The notes beneath the pieces were generated by a model that had not been told where the DNA came from, did not search any database, and saw nothing but the letters and a program-made list of their open reading frames with translations. Shown piece by piece: positions 47,700-58,050 of a stretch of 64,000 nucleotides of DNA; position 1 is the stretch's first letter; each line of letters starts with the position of its first letter. The position numbers and the translations under genes are program-made. The DNA comes from Nageia nagi (Eukaryota > Pinophyta), in NCBI GenBank assembly GCA_050084985.1, contig JBITNC010000001.1, forward strand, positions 103,168,001 to 103,232,000, written 5' to 3'.

Positions 47700-48135
47700 A
47701 ATGTGAAAATGGTTTTGCAACCTTGAAAGATACCTTACCATAGTACCGATTCTCACTATCCTTAATCCACATGATGATTTTGTAGTATACACAAATGCTT
47801 GACTAGAAGGTTTGGGTGGTGTGTTATCATAGAATGGAAACCCAATAACATTTGAATATAGAAAATTAAGAAATCATGAGCTGAATTATGCAACTTATGA
47901 TCTTGCATTGGTAGTTGTAGTTCATGCACTTAAGATATGGAGACACTATCTTACAGGAAAGTCCTTCAAACTTGAAATGGATCATCAAAGTTTGAAGTGT
48001 TTATTCACTTAGTCAAATCTAAATGCTTGGCAAAGGTGATGGATGAAATTCCTAGCTAAATATGATTTTAGCATTGAATACATTAAAGGAAATGAGAATA
48101 AGGAATTGAATGCTCTAATTCATAGATGACATGTC
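47700..48135 (+). pseudogene. pol: Gypsy G RNase H
   Basis: VVYTNA at about 47782 corresponds to the catalytic TDAS strand with Asp changed to Asn. Then LEGLGGVLS, NGNPITFEYRKLRNHELNYA, TYDLALVVVVHALKIWRHYL, TGKSFKLEMDHQSLKCLFT and FLAKYDFSIEYIKGNENKEL match the classical Ty3/gypsy RNase H. The Asp in MDHQSL (usually TDH-SL) is kept. Stops occur after the first strand and in the QRR-W-E-L region. Confidence 0.85.
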
Positions 48136-48189
48136 AATAACATGATAAGAAGTTAGGGTAATTTGCTTAAACAAATGAAGGTTTTATAG

Positions 48190-49060
48190 CAAGAAGACTT
48201 GTATTGTAATTCTATTTGGAAATTGATTAGGAGGGATACCCCATAATCCCAAGATTTTACTAAAAGGGATGGAATTCTTTATTTTAAGGATATATTAGTC
48301 ATTCTAAAGAAGGAAAATTTAGGAAGTTTGATCCTGCAAGAAGCCCATCATCCCTCGTATGCATCACATCTGAAAGGTACAAAGATGAGAGTAGACCTAA
48401 AATAAAAAATTTAATGGGATGGCATGAAAAGGGATATAGCAAAATTTATGGCAAGATATCTTGAATGTTAGAAAGTGAAGGAAAAACATCAACATCCATG
48501 TAGATATTTGTATTCATATGATGTTCCTACATAGAAATGGTAGGTAATTTTGATGGATTTTATTATTGGTTTATTGAAAACTAGATTCCATCATGACTTA
48601 ATTTTGGTAGTGGTTGATAGGTTGACCAAGGTAGTACATTTTATACCTAGAAATACCATTTACAATGCCCCCATAGTGGAAAATAAATTTTTCTATGAAA
48701 GTTTTAGATTGCATGGATTTCCTAAGGTGATCATCTCAGATATGGATTCTAAGTTCATCTCCATCTTTTGGAAATCATTGCACAAGGCATTAGGAAAAAA
48801 TATGAACATGAGTTCAACATATCACCTAGAGAAAGATGGGAAGACTGAATGAGTGAATAGAGTTCTTGAGGATATGCTCAAAATGTACTGCATGGAGTAG
48901 AAACTAAATGGGAGGATTATCTTTACTTATTCAAATTTTCCCATAATAATGGATAACATTCATCTTTAAGAATGGCCCCTTTTGAGGCTCTTTATGGAAG
49001 GAGATGCAAGACTCCTTTATCTTAGAAAAATCAAAATGATTATGTGATGATTTACCTAGA
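48190..49060 (+). pseudogene. pol: Gypsy G integrase
   Basis: Zinc-binding part near 48330-48490: LQEAHHPSYASHLKG and MARYLEC (HHCC pattern, second Cys partner lost to a stop). Catalytic core: MDFIIGLLKTRFHHDLILVV with the first Asp at about 48550, VVDRLTKVVHFIPRNTIYNA, and VIISDMDSKFISIFWKSLHK with the second Asp at about 48744. STYHLEKDGKTE at about 48820-48850 holds the Glu. Core spacing fits DD35E. A stop comes directly after the Glu box; the rest is frame-shifted to about 49060 (GDARLL). Confidence 0.85.
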
Positions 49061-49204
49061 AATGTTAAAGAAAATGGAGGAGTAGCTTAAGTCCATTCAA
49101 CGAAAGCTCAAGGAAGCTACCGATCAACAAAGAGTTATGCTAATCTTAAGATAACTTCTCGAGAATTTGTTGTGAGTGAAAAAGTATTTTTACAAATTTG
49201 AACT

Positions 49205-49590
49205 ATGAAAAGTACCATAAAGTCTACCAAATTGGATCCTTGGTTTGTTGTTCATTTTGAAATAGTCAAGAAGAAGAGTCAAATTGCTTACAAACTTGCT
49301 TTGCCACCAAGTTTGTCAAAAATGCATGATGTATTTCATGTCTCTCTATTGAGAAAGTATGTTGCTAACCCTTCTCATGTGTTGGATTTTTTTGATTTGC
49401 AAATGTTAGACCCTAATGTTGTTGAAGTTCTCCCTATTAGGATCCTAGCTTTTAGAACTAGGAAATTAAAAAGTCAAGAGATTAATGAATGTTTAATCCA
49501 GTGGGACAAGTACTTTGAATCATTTTCCACTTGGGAAGATGAATCTACCATGAGAAAATAATTTCCTTATCTATTTGAATGATTATGTCA
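49205..49590 (+). pseudogene. pol: Gypsy G integrase C-terminus with chromodomain-like segment
   Basis: A 118-residue open piece reads TKLDPWFVVHFEIVKKKSQI, AYKLALPPSLSKMHDVFHVS, LLRKYVANPSHVLDF, then VEVLPIRILAFRTRKLKSQE, INECLIQWDKYFESFSTWED and ESTMRK. The first part is the GPF-I---G--AY-L-LP--LS-VH-VFHVS-L-KY integrase tail. The second follows the PV-I-D--E--LR-K-I--V-V-W--H-VEEATWE pattern of a chromovirus CR-type chromodomain. This supports a chromovirus lineage (Tekay-like by resemblance, not by tree). Confidence 0.8.
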
Positions 49591-49647
49591 AACATTCTCA
49601 AAACTTTATAGTTTGTATTGAAGAACACAAGGGAATGTGTTCCTTTT

Positions 49648-49661
49648 TAAGGGAGGTAATA
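49648..49661 (+). promoter_or_regulatory. Gypsy G polypurine tract
   Basis: AAGGGAGGTAATA directly before the TGTAACGAC start of the 3' LTR. Confidence 0.65.
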
Positions 49662-52410
49662 TGTAACGACTCTCCTAAAGACACTTGTTAAGACTTGAAT
49701 ATCGTTGAGAATGTGAAGGTGATTAAGATTTAATTATGTTATGATATGAGTAATTTTGAATAAATATATGCATTATTTATATCGATTTGATATTGGATTC
49801 AAGATTTTATAACACAGGTTACAGGTTGACTTGAGATGGGGAGTCAAGTTAAATACCCAAGGGACTAAGGGTGAATTGGTTATAAGAATGGATTGGTAAG
49901 AGTAAGAAGATGATTGGCATGACTCATTAACAAGAAATGATGACCTTTGTAGATCATATAGATGCATACCATAATTATTATGCATAATATTTTATTTTGA
50001 TGTTATATGTGTGTGAGTGCACTAATAAACTTATCTTGTAACATGAAAGGATCATCGCAGGTAAAAAGGTGTGTCAATTTGACATGCATTTTCAAAAATT
50101 ATTGACTAATTACGAATGAGGCAAGGAATATTCCATTCATTTGAATTTAAATTTTTCAACTAAAAATCTTAGTAAATTTGGATGGAAATAAAATAGAGGG
50201 TTAAAAGGATTTATTGTCATGTTGTGGAGGTTACAAGGTTATTTTGGGATTTTGTAAAAATAATGGAGATGGGATCCCCACATACCTTGTTTAGTTGTGT
50301 TAGGTGCATAAAATAATTAGACATAATTTGTATTCTAATATATAGGGTCCAATTTATTTTTGGATGATACCATACTTGCCAACAAAATTATTAAGACCTA
50401 CCAAAAAATAATAAAATACCTACACCTTCCAAACAAAACTTACTGAGTTGGATGAAATAACACTTATTTTGGAAATATTATAACAACCTTAGCTATAAAT
50501 AAAGGGAGAAACCTTAAGAAAATAAGGTTGTAAATAAAGGGATAAACCTTAGGAAAGATCACCTCATTTTCCTCTCTTTCCAAATTTTGACCTAGAGTCC
50601 TATGGAGAAAGGAATCCCCTCCTTTTAAGCCCATGTGTTCTCTCTTACATTTTAGATATTAATGATAAAATTCTTAGCTAAGTTGTGAGTTTATTTAATA
50701 TTACTATAGTTTGTTTGAAGGAATACATGTTTATTTTAATGTTTATGATAATATTATTGAAGATAATTATTATTATTAGTCTTACATTGAAGTACTTTGA
50801 GAAGACATATCTTTTATCTTTATTTGATATTCTTGCATGTGAAGTTTTGGAGTCTTTGTCTAATTATAAATGAAAGGAGGTAAAATACTTATTTTAAATT
50901 TTATTTGTTTGAATGAGATGAAAAGTCATGGCTAGTTCTTATGTGACATAGTAATGTAGTGAGAAGTGACTAGTCAAGCTGTGAAGGATAACAGGAGAAC
51001 TATAGTAGTTCTAGGTCATATTATAAAAGGAAGATAATTTCTTATTTGCCCATTACATTTTACCTCACTCGCAAGCCTTGAATCCTCGGATGTATGTTGT
51101 GCCTTGAATCGACCTTTCAGAGAGATTTTTTTTTTGCCTAGCTAATCCATATTTTGTTTCACATACTCCCTTGCATTCTCTTCCCTTACTACGCTCGGAA
51201 CATCGTGTTGAAATGGGATCCTTTTCAAATAATCTGAAGGTCTTATTAACGCACTAGTTTGGTTCTGCATGCGATTATGGTTCTACTTACCTTTTTACTC
51301 TAATCCCATGGTCGTTGTCTTCCCGAGGCTACAAGTAAATAGGAAGCTAACACCATTATTTGTCGTTAATGTTTTGAGTCTATTCCGAGGGGTATTGATT
51401 ATACAACCTGAGGAGCCTTTCAACGAAGTCATTTCATGCATTTCCTAAGAGCATCGTGATTTGAGAACAATTTTGTGTGAATGGGTGTCTAGCGAGCAAG
51501 ACCCAGGTCCCTACTATGTTTTTATTGCCTTCCATTAGCTCATTGTGTGGTGAAATCTCACAATAAATAAATTGGTACATTTCCTATGCCCATTCCTGTT
51601 GTGACACTACGCTTTGAAGTAAGGCATCTATATTAATAACTCATAGTTTCATTTACATGCTCCCTGTGAGGCTACACTTCGATGAGGCATTTTGTTGAAT
51701 GAATTTCAGGCCCTCTTACATATTCTCTTTTATGTAAACTATTTGACCATTTTCATTCATGAATCTTCCAAGAGGTTTATCCTGAAATCATTGAGATTGC
51801 CATCGAATGGAGTACTTTGTTTACCATTTCCCGGAATGTTTCCACAGAGCTCTTTACGTTGGCAAAGTGAAATGATATGTCGCTATAGGAAATGAATATT
51901 TTTGTTATCCCTAAATTGACTATAGAGGAATTAAAATTTAGATTTTATTTTGAGACTTAGGTTACAATAAATCTAATTTTATTATAGACACTTTAATAAT
52001 TTAAGATATTAGATTATGAGTTTATAATTAAAAAGAAAAACTTTTGTTAGAATGTATAAATGTATGAGAATAATGTTTCTTGATAATATTACTTGGTCTT
52101 TTGAAATGATGATATAAAATTACTTTGAAAATCAAATAGTAGAGTTATTTTGAATTGAATTCCTTGAAAAATGATATAAGTAATTGTTCATTTTTAAAAA
52201 AAATTGACATATGTGAAATTATTAAGTAATACAGCTAAGACTGACTTTACCCTACGACAAAGGAAGGAAGGTATATTCTAGTGGGAACATAAATCCTCCT
52301 GAGGTCCTTAAATAGGATATTTAAATTATTGAAATAAATTTTGAAGCATTTAGGATAATATGTATTTTGGTAAAAAAAAAAAAAGAGGATGGGGTGTCAT
52401 GATCCTCAAA
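49662..52410 (+). repeat. Gypsy G 3' LTR, truncated
   Basis: Matches 40434-42775 to about 52093, including the TATAAATA at 50494 and a small extra duplication of the AAATAAAGGGA-AAACCTTA block near 50500-50555. Bases 52255-52400 still match the LTR at 1-4950 near 2275-2405 (ATCCTCCTGAGGTCC and GATCCTCAAA). The last 1.7 kb of the LTR, with its CA end, is missing; the junction is near 52410. Confidence 0.8.
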
Positions 52411-52436
52411 ACTCATAATAACTCACCATGTGTAAT

Positions 52437-53566
52437 CACTACTACCAAAAAGGGATTTATGTCCTTTTTTACATCTAAACTTTGTTACTTTTTTTGTGTT
52501 TTTCCAATTTTTTTGATGCAAAAAAGGATGCAAACTGCATACCAAAATTTGCATCATTTTTTGCTTCATTTTTTGCCACTTGTTGTATCCTTAAAGCCAC
52601 TTTTTGCATCCTTAATGCCACTATTTGCATCATTTTTTGGATCCTTAAAGCCACTTTTTGCATCATTTTTTACGTCATTTTTCAGATTTTGCATCATTTT
52701 TTAAAATTTTCATTGATTTTTGCATCAAAGTTTCATAATTTACATCTATTTTTACATCATTTTTTGCATTTGTTTTCAAAATAAAATATCATATAATTGT
52801 ATATCTTTTACTTCTATGTGATTTAAAAAAAAAGGGCTCAAAATGATATCTGAATCAAAAGTTATGACTTTTGCAAGGTACATCATTTTTATTAGGTCTT
52901 TCAACCAATGATATAGGTCCATTAAACTAATTTAGGAATGGGGTTAGTGGTTTAGGTTTCAAAAATTTAAATTTATTATATATTATTTCCCTAAATAATA
53001 CAGTAAGGTTTTTAATGTCTTCTTCTTTTTTGGCATTCAAAGGAGTTTTTTTTTCTGCAACTATGGGCTTATTCTCTTTTTTTTCTTCAACTATGGAGTT
53101 TTATTTTTTCTATAGGCCTATTCTCTAGGAGCTTCTTGTCTACCTTGAACGCCATAACTATGATCAAAACTTAAAAACTAAGGAAGAAAAAAATTAGCTA
53201 ATGAAATGTAAGGATTATAAGGAGGGTTTGTTGATATATATAGATAGGAGAGGGTATTTAGCTATTGGGTAATCACTTTTGATATGAATAGAGGATGAAA
53301 TGAATGTGATCCATCAATTTATTGATTGATGAATAGGTAAAATGTATTTTATATTTTTGTTAGTGAAATGTGACACAAAATTTGCATCAAATTTTACATC
53401 AAAATTTATGTTTAATTTTATGTTGGAATTTGTATCGAAAAAAGTGAAAATGGGAAAAAAATAAAATGATGCATGCCAATGTAGGAGGATGTAAATTAAC
53501 TTTAGTTTTTATTTTTTATGTTTTAATACGTAAAAAAGGACATAAATCGGCCTTTTGGTAGTAGTG
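52437..53566 (+). mobile_element. Non-autonomous CACTA element, 1130 bases
   Basis: Starts CACTACTACCAAAAAGGG followed by ATTTATGTCC. The far end read on the minus strand is CACTACTACCAAAAGGCC followed by GATTTATGTCC, a nearly perfect 28-base terminal inverted repeat that extends weakly further. The flanks carry the 3-base duplication AAT (52434-52436 and 53567-53569), the CACTA hallmark. The subterminal zone holds many TTTTTGCATC units, mainly at 52535-52770, with others on the opposite side. No transposase is encoded. Strand is arbitrary. Confidence 0.92.
52530..52790. repeat. CACTA subterminal repeats
   Basis: At least eight copies of TTTGCATC-like units with T runs of about six, plus three copies of CCTTAAAGCCACTTTTTGCATC-like or TTAATGCCAC variants. 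Subterminal repeats of this kind bind transposase in En/Spm elements; here they are inferred from position only. Confidence 0.75.
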
Positions 53567-53571
53567 AATGG

Positions 53572-54130
53572 GACTACATAATGGTTTCAACTATCCATAT
53601 CATACTTATTAAATATATTATTTGCATACTTGGTTTGATAAATGAATATTTTTCCTTTACTTTGGTATACCTCTATTCCAATAAAGTAGTGCGTCAATCC
53701 CAAATCCTTCATATCAAGCTCACTTATCATGGAAGCTTTAAAACTATCATTCAAATTGGAACTACTATCCATATAAATCAAGTCATCAACATATAAGTAA
53801 ACAAGAAAAATATCATCACCTTCTTTCTTAAAATATAGAGTAAGTTCACTTTTGCTCTTCTTGAAGACACTTTGCATAAAGTATCCATCAATTTTAGTCT
53901 ACCAAGCTCGTAGTACTTTCTTAAGGCAATACAAAGCCTTTTTCACCCTATAGACACGTGTTTCTTTTTCTTTAACCTCAAAACCTTGGGTTTGTTGTAC
54001 ATACACTTCCAAATTCAAGTAACCATTCAAAAAAGCACTTTTAACATCTAAGTGATGTACAGTCTATAAATATTTTGAGTTGCTAAGGAAAGAAACATCA
54101 TAATCAATGTAATTAGTGCCAATATCAAGA
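53572..54130 (-). pseudogene. pol: Copia C reverse transcriptase
   Basis: Minus strand from about 54070: [60 protein letters not shown], then the open piece 53877-53587 with SELTLYFKKEGDDIFLVYLY and the intact catalytic box YVDD at 53782-53793, SELDMKDLGLTHYFIGIEVY and GKIFIYQTKYANNIFNKYDM. Stops are few. The reading fades near 53575, just beside the CACTA element and the G LTR edge. The next copia C piece (RNase H) is on the far side of gypsy G. Confidence 0.85.
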
Positions 54131-54294
54131 AAGGTACCACATGCTATGTAATTCATGTAGATCTCAAGAAGAAATGATATTCAAGATTCTCAACTATAAA
54201 AAGAAGACCAAGAGCAAAGCATTACCTATTAGATAATTAGATATCAGATAGGTAGACTAATAATTATTCCACCCTTTGAATAAGAATAGTATTT

Positions 54295-54623
54295 TGTAAC
54301 ACCACATATATGAGGATCTATTATCTCCTCTTCACTTTAATATTATATTACTTGAGTTCATCTTTATTCTTATTAGGTATGAGGGTATTAACATCATGTA
54401 AGGGTTATTTACAAGCATGTATATCATGATTCTTTGATTCATATAGCCTCATATTTGGAAGGTGACCCTATCCTGAGCAAAGCATTTTAGATCTAATTAG
54501 GAGAGTATTTGATCCCTTTTGGTAATTACGTACATTTTTATATTTGCCTCCATAATATCTCAATTAGTAGTTTTTAGTGCAATAGTATCTTATCTAATTA
54601 CAATTCATTATTTTATGACTACA
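54295..54623 (+). repeat. Gypsy D left LTR
   Basis: Ends GACTACA at 54623, followed by TTTTGGTGAACC, a possible but non-standard primer-binding site. The left edge is uncertain. Confidence 0.6.
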
Positions 54624-54989
54624 TTTTGGTGAACCTAACTGATCAAGAGGTTTCATCATCATAGGAGAGATCTTGCATAAATCTATGATGAAATCCACAT
54701 CATCAATATTGTATTTTATTTTCAATATAGAATCATTTCCACTCTTATCATTGCTACATTAGATATCAAAGCCTTCATGAAGACCATGATGCCTAAAATT
54801 ATGAAAAATAGTTGAACAAGCCATTACAAGACATATAAAGAAAGCATATATAAGTGCTAGTTAGAATCCTTCTTAGGTCTAACTAGTTGAGAGGGTTTCC
54901 AAACATGAGACACATTAAAAAACCCAACAAAAGAAATAATATTATTATGGTGTCTATGCTTCACCCTTATCAGCCAATATGCTAAACTT

Positions 54990-55610
54990 TCTCCTACCAC
55001 CCAATCTCAATACCCCCAAGTTTGAGATGTTCAATGGCAATCAGGACCCAAAATAACATCTTGTGAGTTTTTAGGAGTGCTTATTGAAGTTGGAATTAGA
55101 GAGAAGTTTATGGAAATTTTTTTCCCAATGATTTTGTAGAGATATGCTATTTAATGCTTCTATAATCTATCACTCAATTCTATTGATTGTTTCAAGTCCC
55201 TCATCAAAGCATTGATGGATTAGTATAAACATAATATCAAGGAGAAGTTAACAATTGTAGAGTTTTGTTCTCTACACCAAAGGATTAATGAGACAATAGA
55301 CAAGTACATTACATAAATTAAAAAGGTATGGGAATATACAAGAAGAAACTAAAATGAAATTAAGATTTGTGGTATGTTTACAAACTCTATTCTTTCCATT
55401 CTCAAGTAATATGATATTGATTATACTAACATAGGGTTTGGAATCATGAAAAAAAGAGCTTTAGCAAAGGAAAAGATTTTACTTGATCTTGGAGCATTCA
55501 AGCATGGATATGCATCTTACAATAAAGAGGGTTGCAATCCTTATGCAAAGAAAGATGAGAAAAATATCGATATGGATGATGCACCAACATTAACTAGATT
55601 AGCCATATAA
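54990..55610 (+). pseudogene. gag: Gypsy D gag
   Basis: Read in shifting frames: KFEMFNGNQDPK opens the capsid, then FLGVLIEVGIREKFMEIFFP, FYNLSPNSIDCFKSLIKALM-like reading near 55160-55210, DQYKHNIKEKLTIVEFCSLH, then INETIDKYITQIKKVWEY. It resembles Tat/Athila-type Gag (P-F-ML-G--DP-HL--F, L-QYKHN-K--LTI). GIMKKRALAKEKILLDLGAF and a DAPTLTR region follow. Several stops are present. The match rests on motif pattern only. Confidence 0.6.
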
Positions 55611-55999
55611 AGGGCCTCTAAATTTATTTTTTTGATTCCTCCAAGATTCATATTCCAAATCTTTTCAAGAAAGGACTCTTGAAGCCTTTGGATATAAGAG
55701 CACAAGATTACATCATGGATTTTGATAATCAAGAATCCTACTATTCTTATCACCAAAAGAGGGTTCATTTTATAAATCAATGCAAAAAATTTGAGGCTAC
55801 CATATTAAATCTAATTTCATAAGGAAAGTATAAAGTGAAGGAAACAAGAGAGGCTCCCAATTACTACTAACCCAATACTATTTTAGTGGATAAAGATATA
55901 TGTGTAGTTATTCGAAAGGGTCATCCAAGATCAATCTTTAAACCTATCATAAATAAGCAAGTAATTCTTACACCTAATCCTAAGTGATTTATTATGATA

Positions 56000-56660
56000 G
56001 ACCAATTGAAAAATACTCAAGAAAAAATCAATTTGTATGAGCTTATTAGTATTGCTGAGCCACATAAGGAGATCTTGTATGATATGTTCAAAATAAAAAG
56101 GTCCTTAGTAATATTTCTACTATCACTTTTTATAATAAAATTCAATCCCTTCAAGATTATCATCCTATCATTTTTGATGATAAAGAATTTCCTAAAAGGG
56201 AAATTATTCATGATTACTTAGCTCTCTTTATCACACTTAGGATTGAGGGATGGGAAATTTAAGAGATATATGGTAGATCTTGGATCTAATGTCAATATCT
56301 TCTCATAAATACTTTTCCAAGATCAAGAAAATAATGATCTTTAAATACCACCCATGGATGAGTCCACCCTTCACATAAGAGGTTTTTATAATTTTTATAA
56401 AATGGCCCTTGGTATTATCTCTCTCCTCATCCATTTAAAACCTAGAATAATTCATTCTTTATTCCATATCACGAATGGAAGCTTTCCTATAATTTCCTCT
56501 TAGGAAGACCTTAGATCCATGAGATGAGGGAAATTCCATCCACCTTGCACAATTTCATTATATTTGAGTATGAAAGATAAATTCACACAGTGGTGGATGA
56601 TCTTAAGCCTTATGCATTGTACAATTTAATAGATATGAAGGTTGATGGATTGGATATGCA
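56000..56660 (+). pseudogene. Gypsy D protease region
   Basis: Pieces in order: DYHPIIFDDKEFPKREIIHD near 56150-56210, YLALFITLRIEGWEI, a decayed catalytic site near 56270-56300 (Y-VDLGSNVNI pattern, with D-L-G-S), ESTLHIRGFYNF near 56360, then FLLGRP and IHEMREIPSTLHNFIIFEYE at about 56495-56570 and VVDDLKPYALYNLIDMKVDG near 56590-56650. The YNLLLGRPWIHE-G-IPSTLHQ motif is diagnostic for the end of the Tat/Athila-type protease. No RT follows, and the reading fades before the right LTR. Confidence 0.75.
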
Positions 56661-57167
56661 TCATATAAATTTGTTCAATGCTCCCCAAAAGGAGCAATAA
56701 TCTATTATGATGAAATCAGAAACAAAGGTAAAAGTTATGGAGATTGGTATGGCCACATACAAAATTTAGACATAGATCCCATGAGCTCTATCAAAGACCT
56801 TGGATGATCCAAAATAGTTTGGTATGAACAACGTATACATTATATGGAGAGGTGGTCACATCATGTAAATGAGTATTAACCAACCGCTTCTTGCACCATA
56901 TCTTTTTTATCGCCTACTCTTGATTCTGAGACAGATAAAAAGATGCAATTAGACATGGGTAAATTTCATAATGACTCTTTTCCATGTCCTATTCCTAATA
57001 AGTACATGAGAAAAATTGCAATTATAAAGGGCGATGTCTAGGAAAATCATAGTAAGGAATGCCTTCTTCTCCATCAGATTTAGGCTCTTAAAAAGATTAA
57101 AAAAAAAGATTTGGGATGTACTCGATCCATTGTTAATTCTTATGGGAATATTAATTTATTTCCATAA

Positions 57168-57523
57168 TGTAACTTAATTAAGTTTTTAGATGAGATTAAT
57201 GAGGACTTATGGATTGATTTCGATATTTCACTTGAATTTAATTATACTAATTAAGTTTATATTTATTCTCATTAAGTATGAGGGTATCAATGCCATGCAA
57301 GGGTTGTTCATAAGGCATGCATATTATAATTATTTGATCTGTAAAGCCTCAAATTTGGAAGGTGACCTTGTCTTGAGTACATCATCTCATATCTAATAAA
57401 GAGAGTATCTGATCCCATTTGGTAATTACATACATTTTCATATCTACCTCCATAATATCTTAATTGGTAGTTTATAATGCAATAGTGCATTATTCAATTA
57501 CAATTCATTATTCTATAACTACA
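57168..57523 (+). repeat. Gypsy D right LTR
   Basis: Aligns with the left LTR for about 280 bases and ends AACTACA at 57523. No convincing polypurine tract precedes 57168, so its left edge may be wrong. Confidence 0.6.
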
Positions 57524-57529
57524 CTCATA

Positions 57530-58050
57530 GAACCACCTAGAACCCACATATTTCTTTACCTTGGGAAGTTCTACAAGATCTGAAATGTTATTATTCTTAA
57601 TGGAATAAATCTCTTTATTCATAGCTTGAATCTAAACACCTTTAGTACAAGCTTCTTAATAATAAGAAGGTTCAAGATAAGAAATAATAATCAAAGCATG
57701 ATTCACAACATCATCACCTTTTGGATCACATTCATATTCATGACTATACATGTGCATCTTCTCAAGTTTGTCAACAACTTGGTCAATTTCTTGAGCTTGA
57801 CCTCTAGTAAGTCTTCTAGAAATTATTATCCAAAACTTGAGTAGGATGATGAATTTGAAAGCAACTTTTTCCCCTTTTTATCTTCATCACATTTGAAAAG
57901 ATGTTTAGAGAATCATCACTTGAATATGGAATTGAAGTTCTTTGTTTAGTACTATTGGAAGGGTTGGTTGGTGGACTTGGTTGAACAATTTGTAGGCTAG
58001 GATGTACATAGGGATTCACACTTAGACAACTTCTACCATTAGGAAGTTGA
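57530..58050 (-). pseudogene. pol: Copia C integrase-RT linker and RT start
   Basis: Minus strand: VHPSLQIVQPSPPTNPSNST (serine- and proline-rich linker), SIPYSSDDSLNIFSNVMKI, then EACTKGV and IQAMNKEIYSIKNNNISDLV, ELPKVKKYVGSRWFYE. The W--AM-EE---I--N-TW-LV-LP-GKK-VGSKW-YK pattern marks the start of copia RT. It stops at the edge of gypsy D and resumes at about 54130. No integrase core was found upstream. Confidence 0.75.

Larger units (their letters stand above)
40434..52436 (+). mobile_element. Gypsy G, chromovirus-like Ty3/gypsy with a 4.4-kb LTR
   Basis: 5' LTR 40434-44804, primer-binding site 44806, gag, protease, RT, RNase H, integrase with a C-terminal chromodomain-like segment, polypurine tract, and a truncated 3' LTR 49662 to about 52410. 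The internal region is only 4.86 kb. It inserted in copia C on the opposite strand. No target duplication is seen because the 3' end is lost, with TAGAA before the left LTR. LTR pairs differ visibly, roughly one position in six to ten by eye, so the insertion is old. Confidence 0.85.
54295..57523 (+). mobile_element. Gypsy D, small Ty3/gypsy element with gag and protease only
   Basis: Direct repeats near 54355-54623 and 57245-57523 (GGTATGAGGGTAT, TTTGGAAGGTGACC, GGTAATTAC, CTCCATAATATCT, TACAATTCATTATT) act as LTRs ending in CTACA. Between them are gag-like (54990-55600) and protease-like (56240-56660) readings but no RT or integrase. LTR start positions (54295 and about 57168) are approximate, with TGTAAC at both. 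No target duplication was confirmed. It interrupts copia C between its linker and RT. Confidence 0.7.
38934..58050 (-). mobile_element. Copia C, minus-strand Ty1/copia split by gypsy G and gypsy D
   Basis: Parts in minus-strand order: linker and RT start (58050-57530), [gypsy D], RT (about 54130-53572), [gypsy G and CACTA], RNase H (40433-39900) and 3' LTR (39899-38934). Roughly 60-70 residues between RT and RNase H are missing at the gypsy G junction, so a deletion accompanied the insertion or followed it. Gag, protease, integrase and the 5' LTR were not found upstream of 58050. That the pieces form one element is inferred from orientation, order and complementary domain content. Confidence 0.7.

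Noticed and set aside
52475-52784. ORFs on both strands within the CACTA element
   Set aside because: They follow the TTTTTGCATC subterminal repeats and are repetitive (CIIF, FASFF or MQKVA runs); not a transposase.
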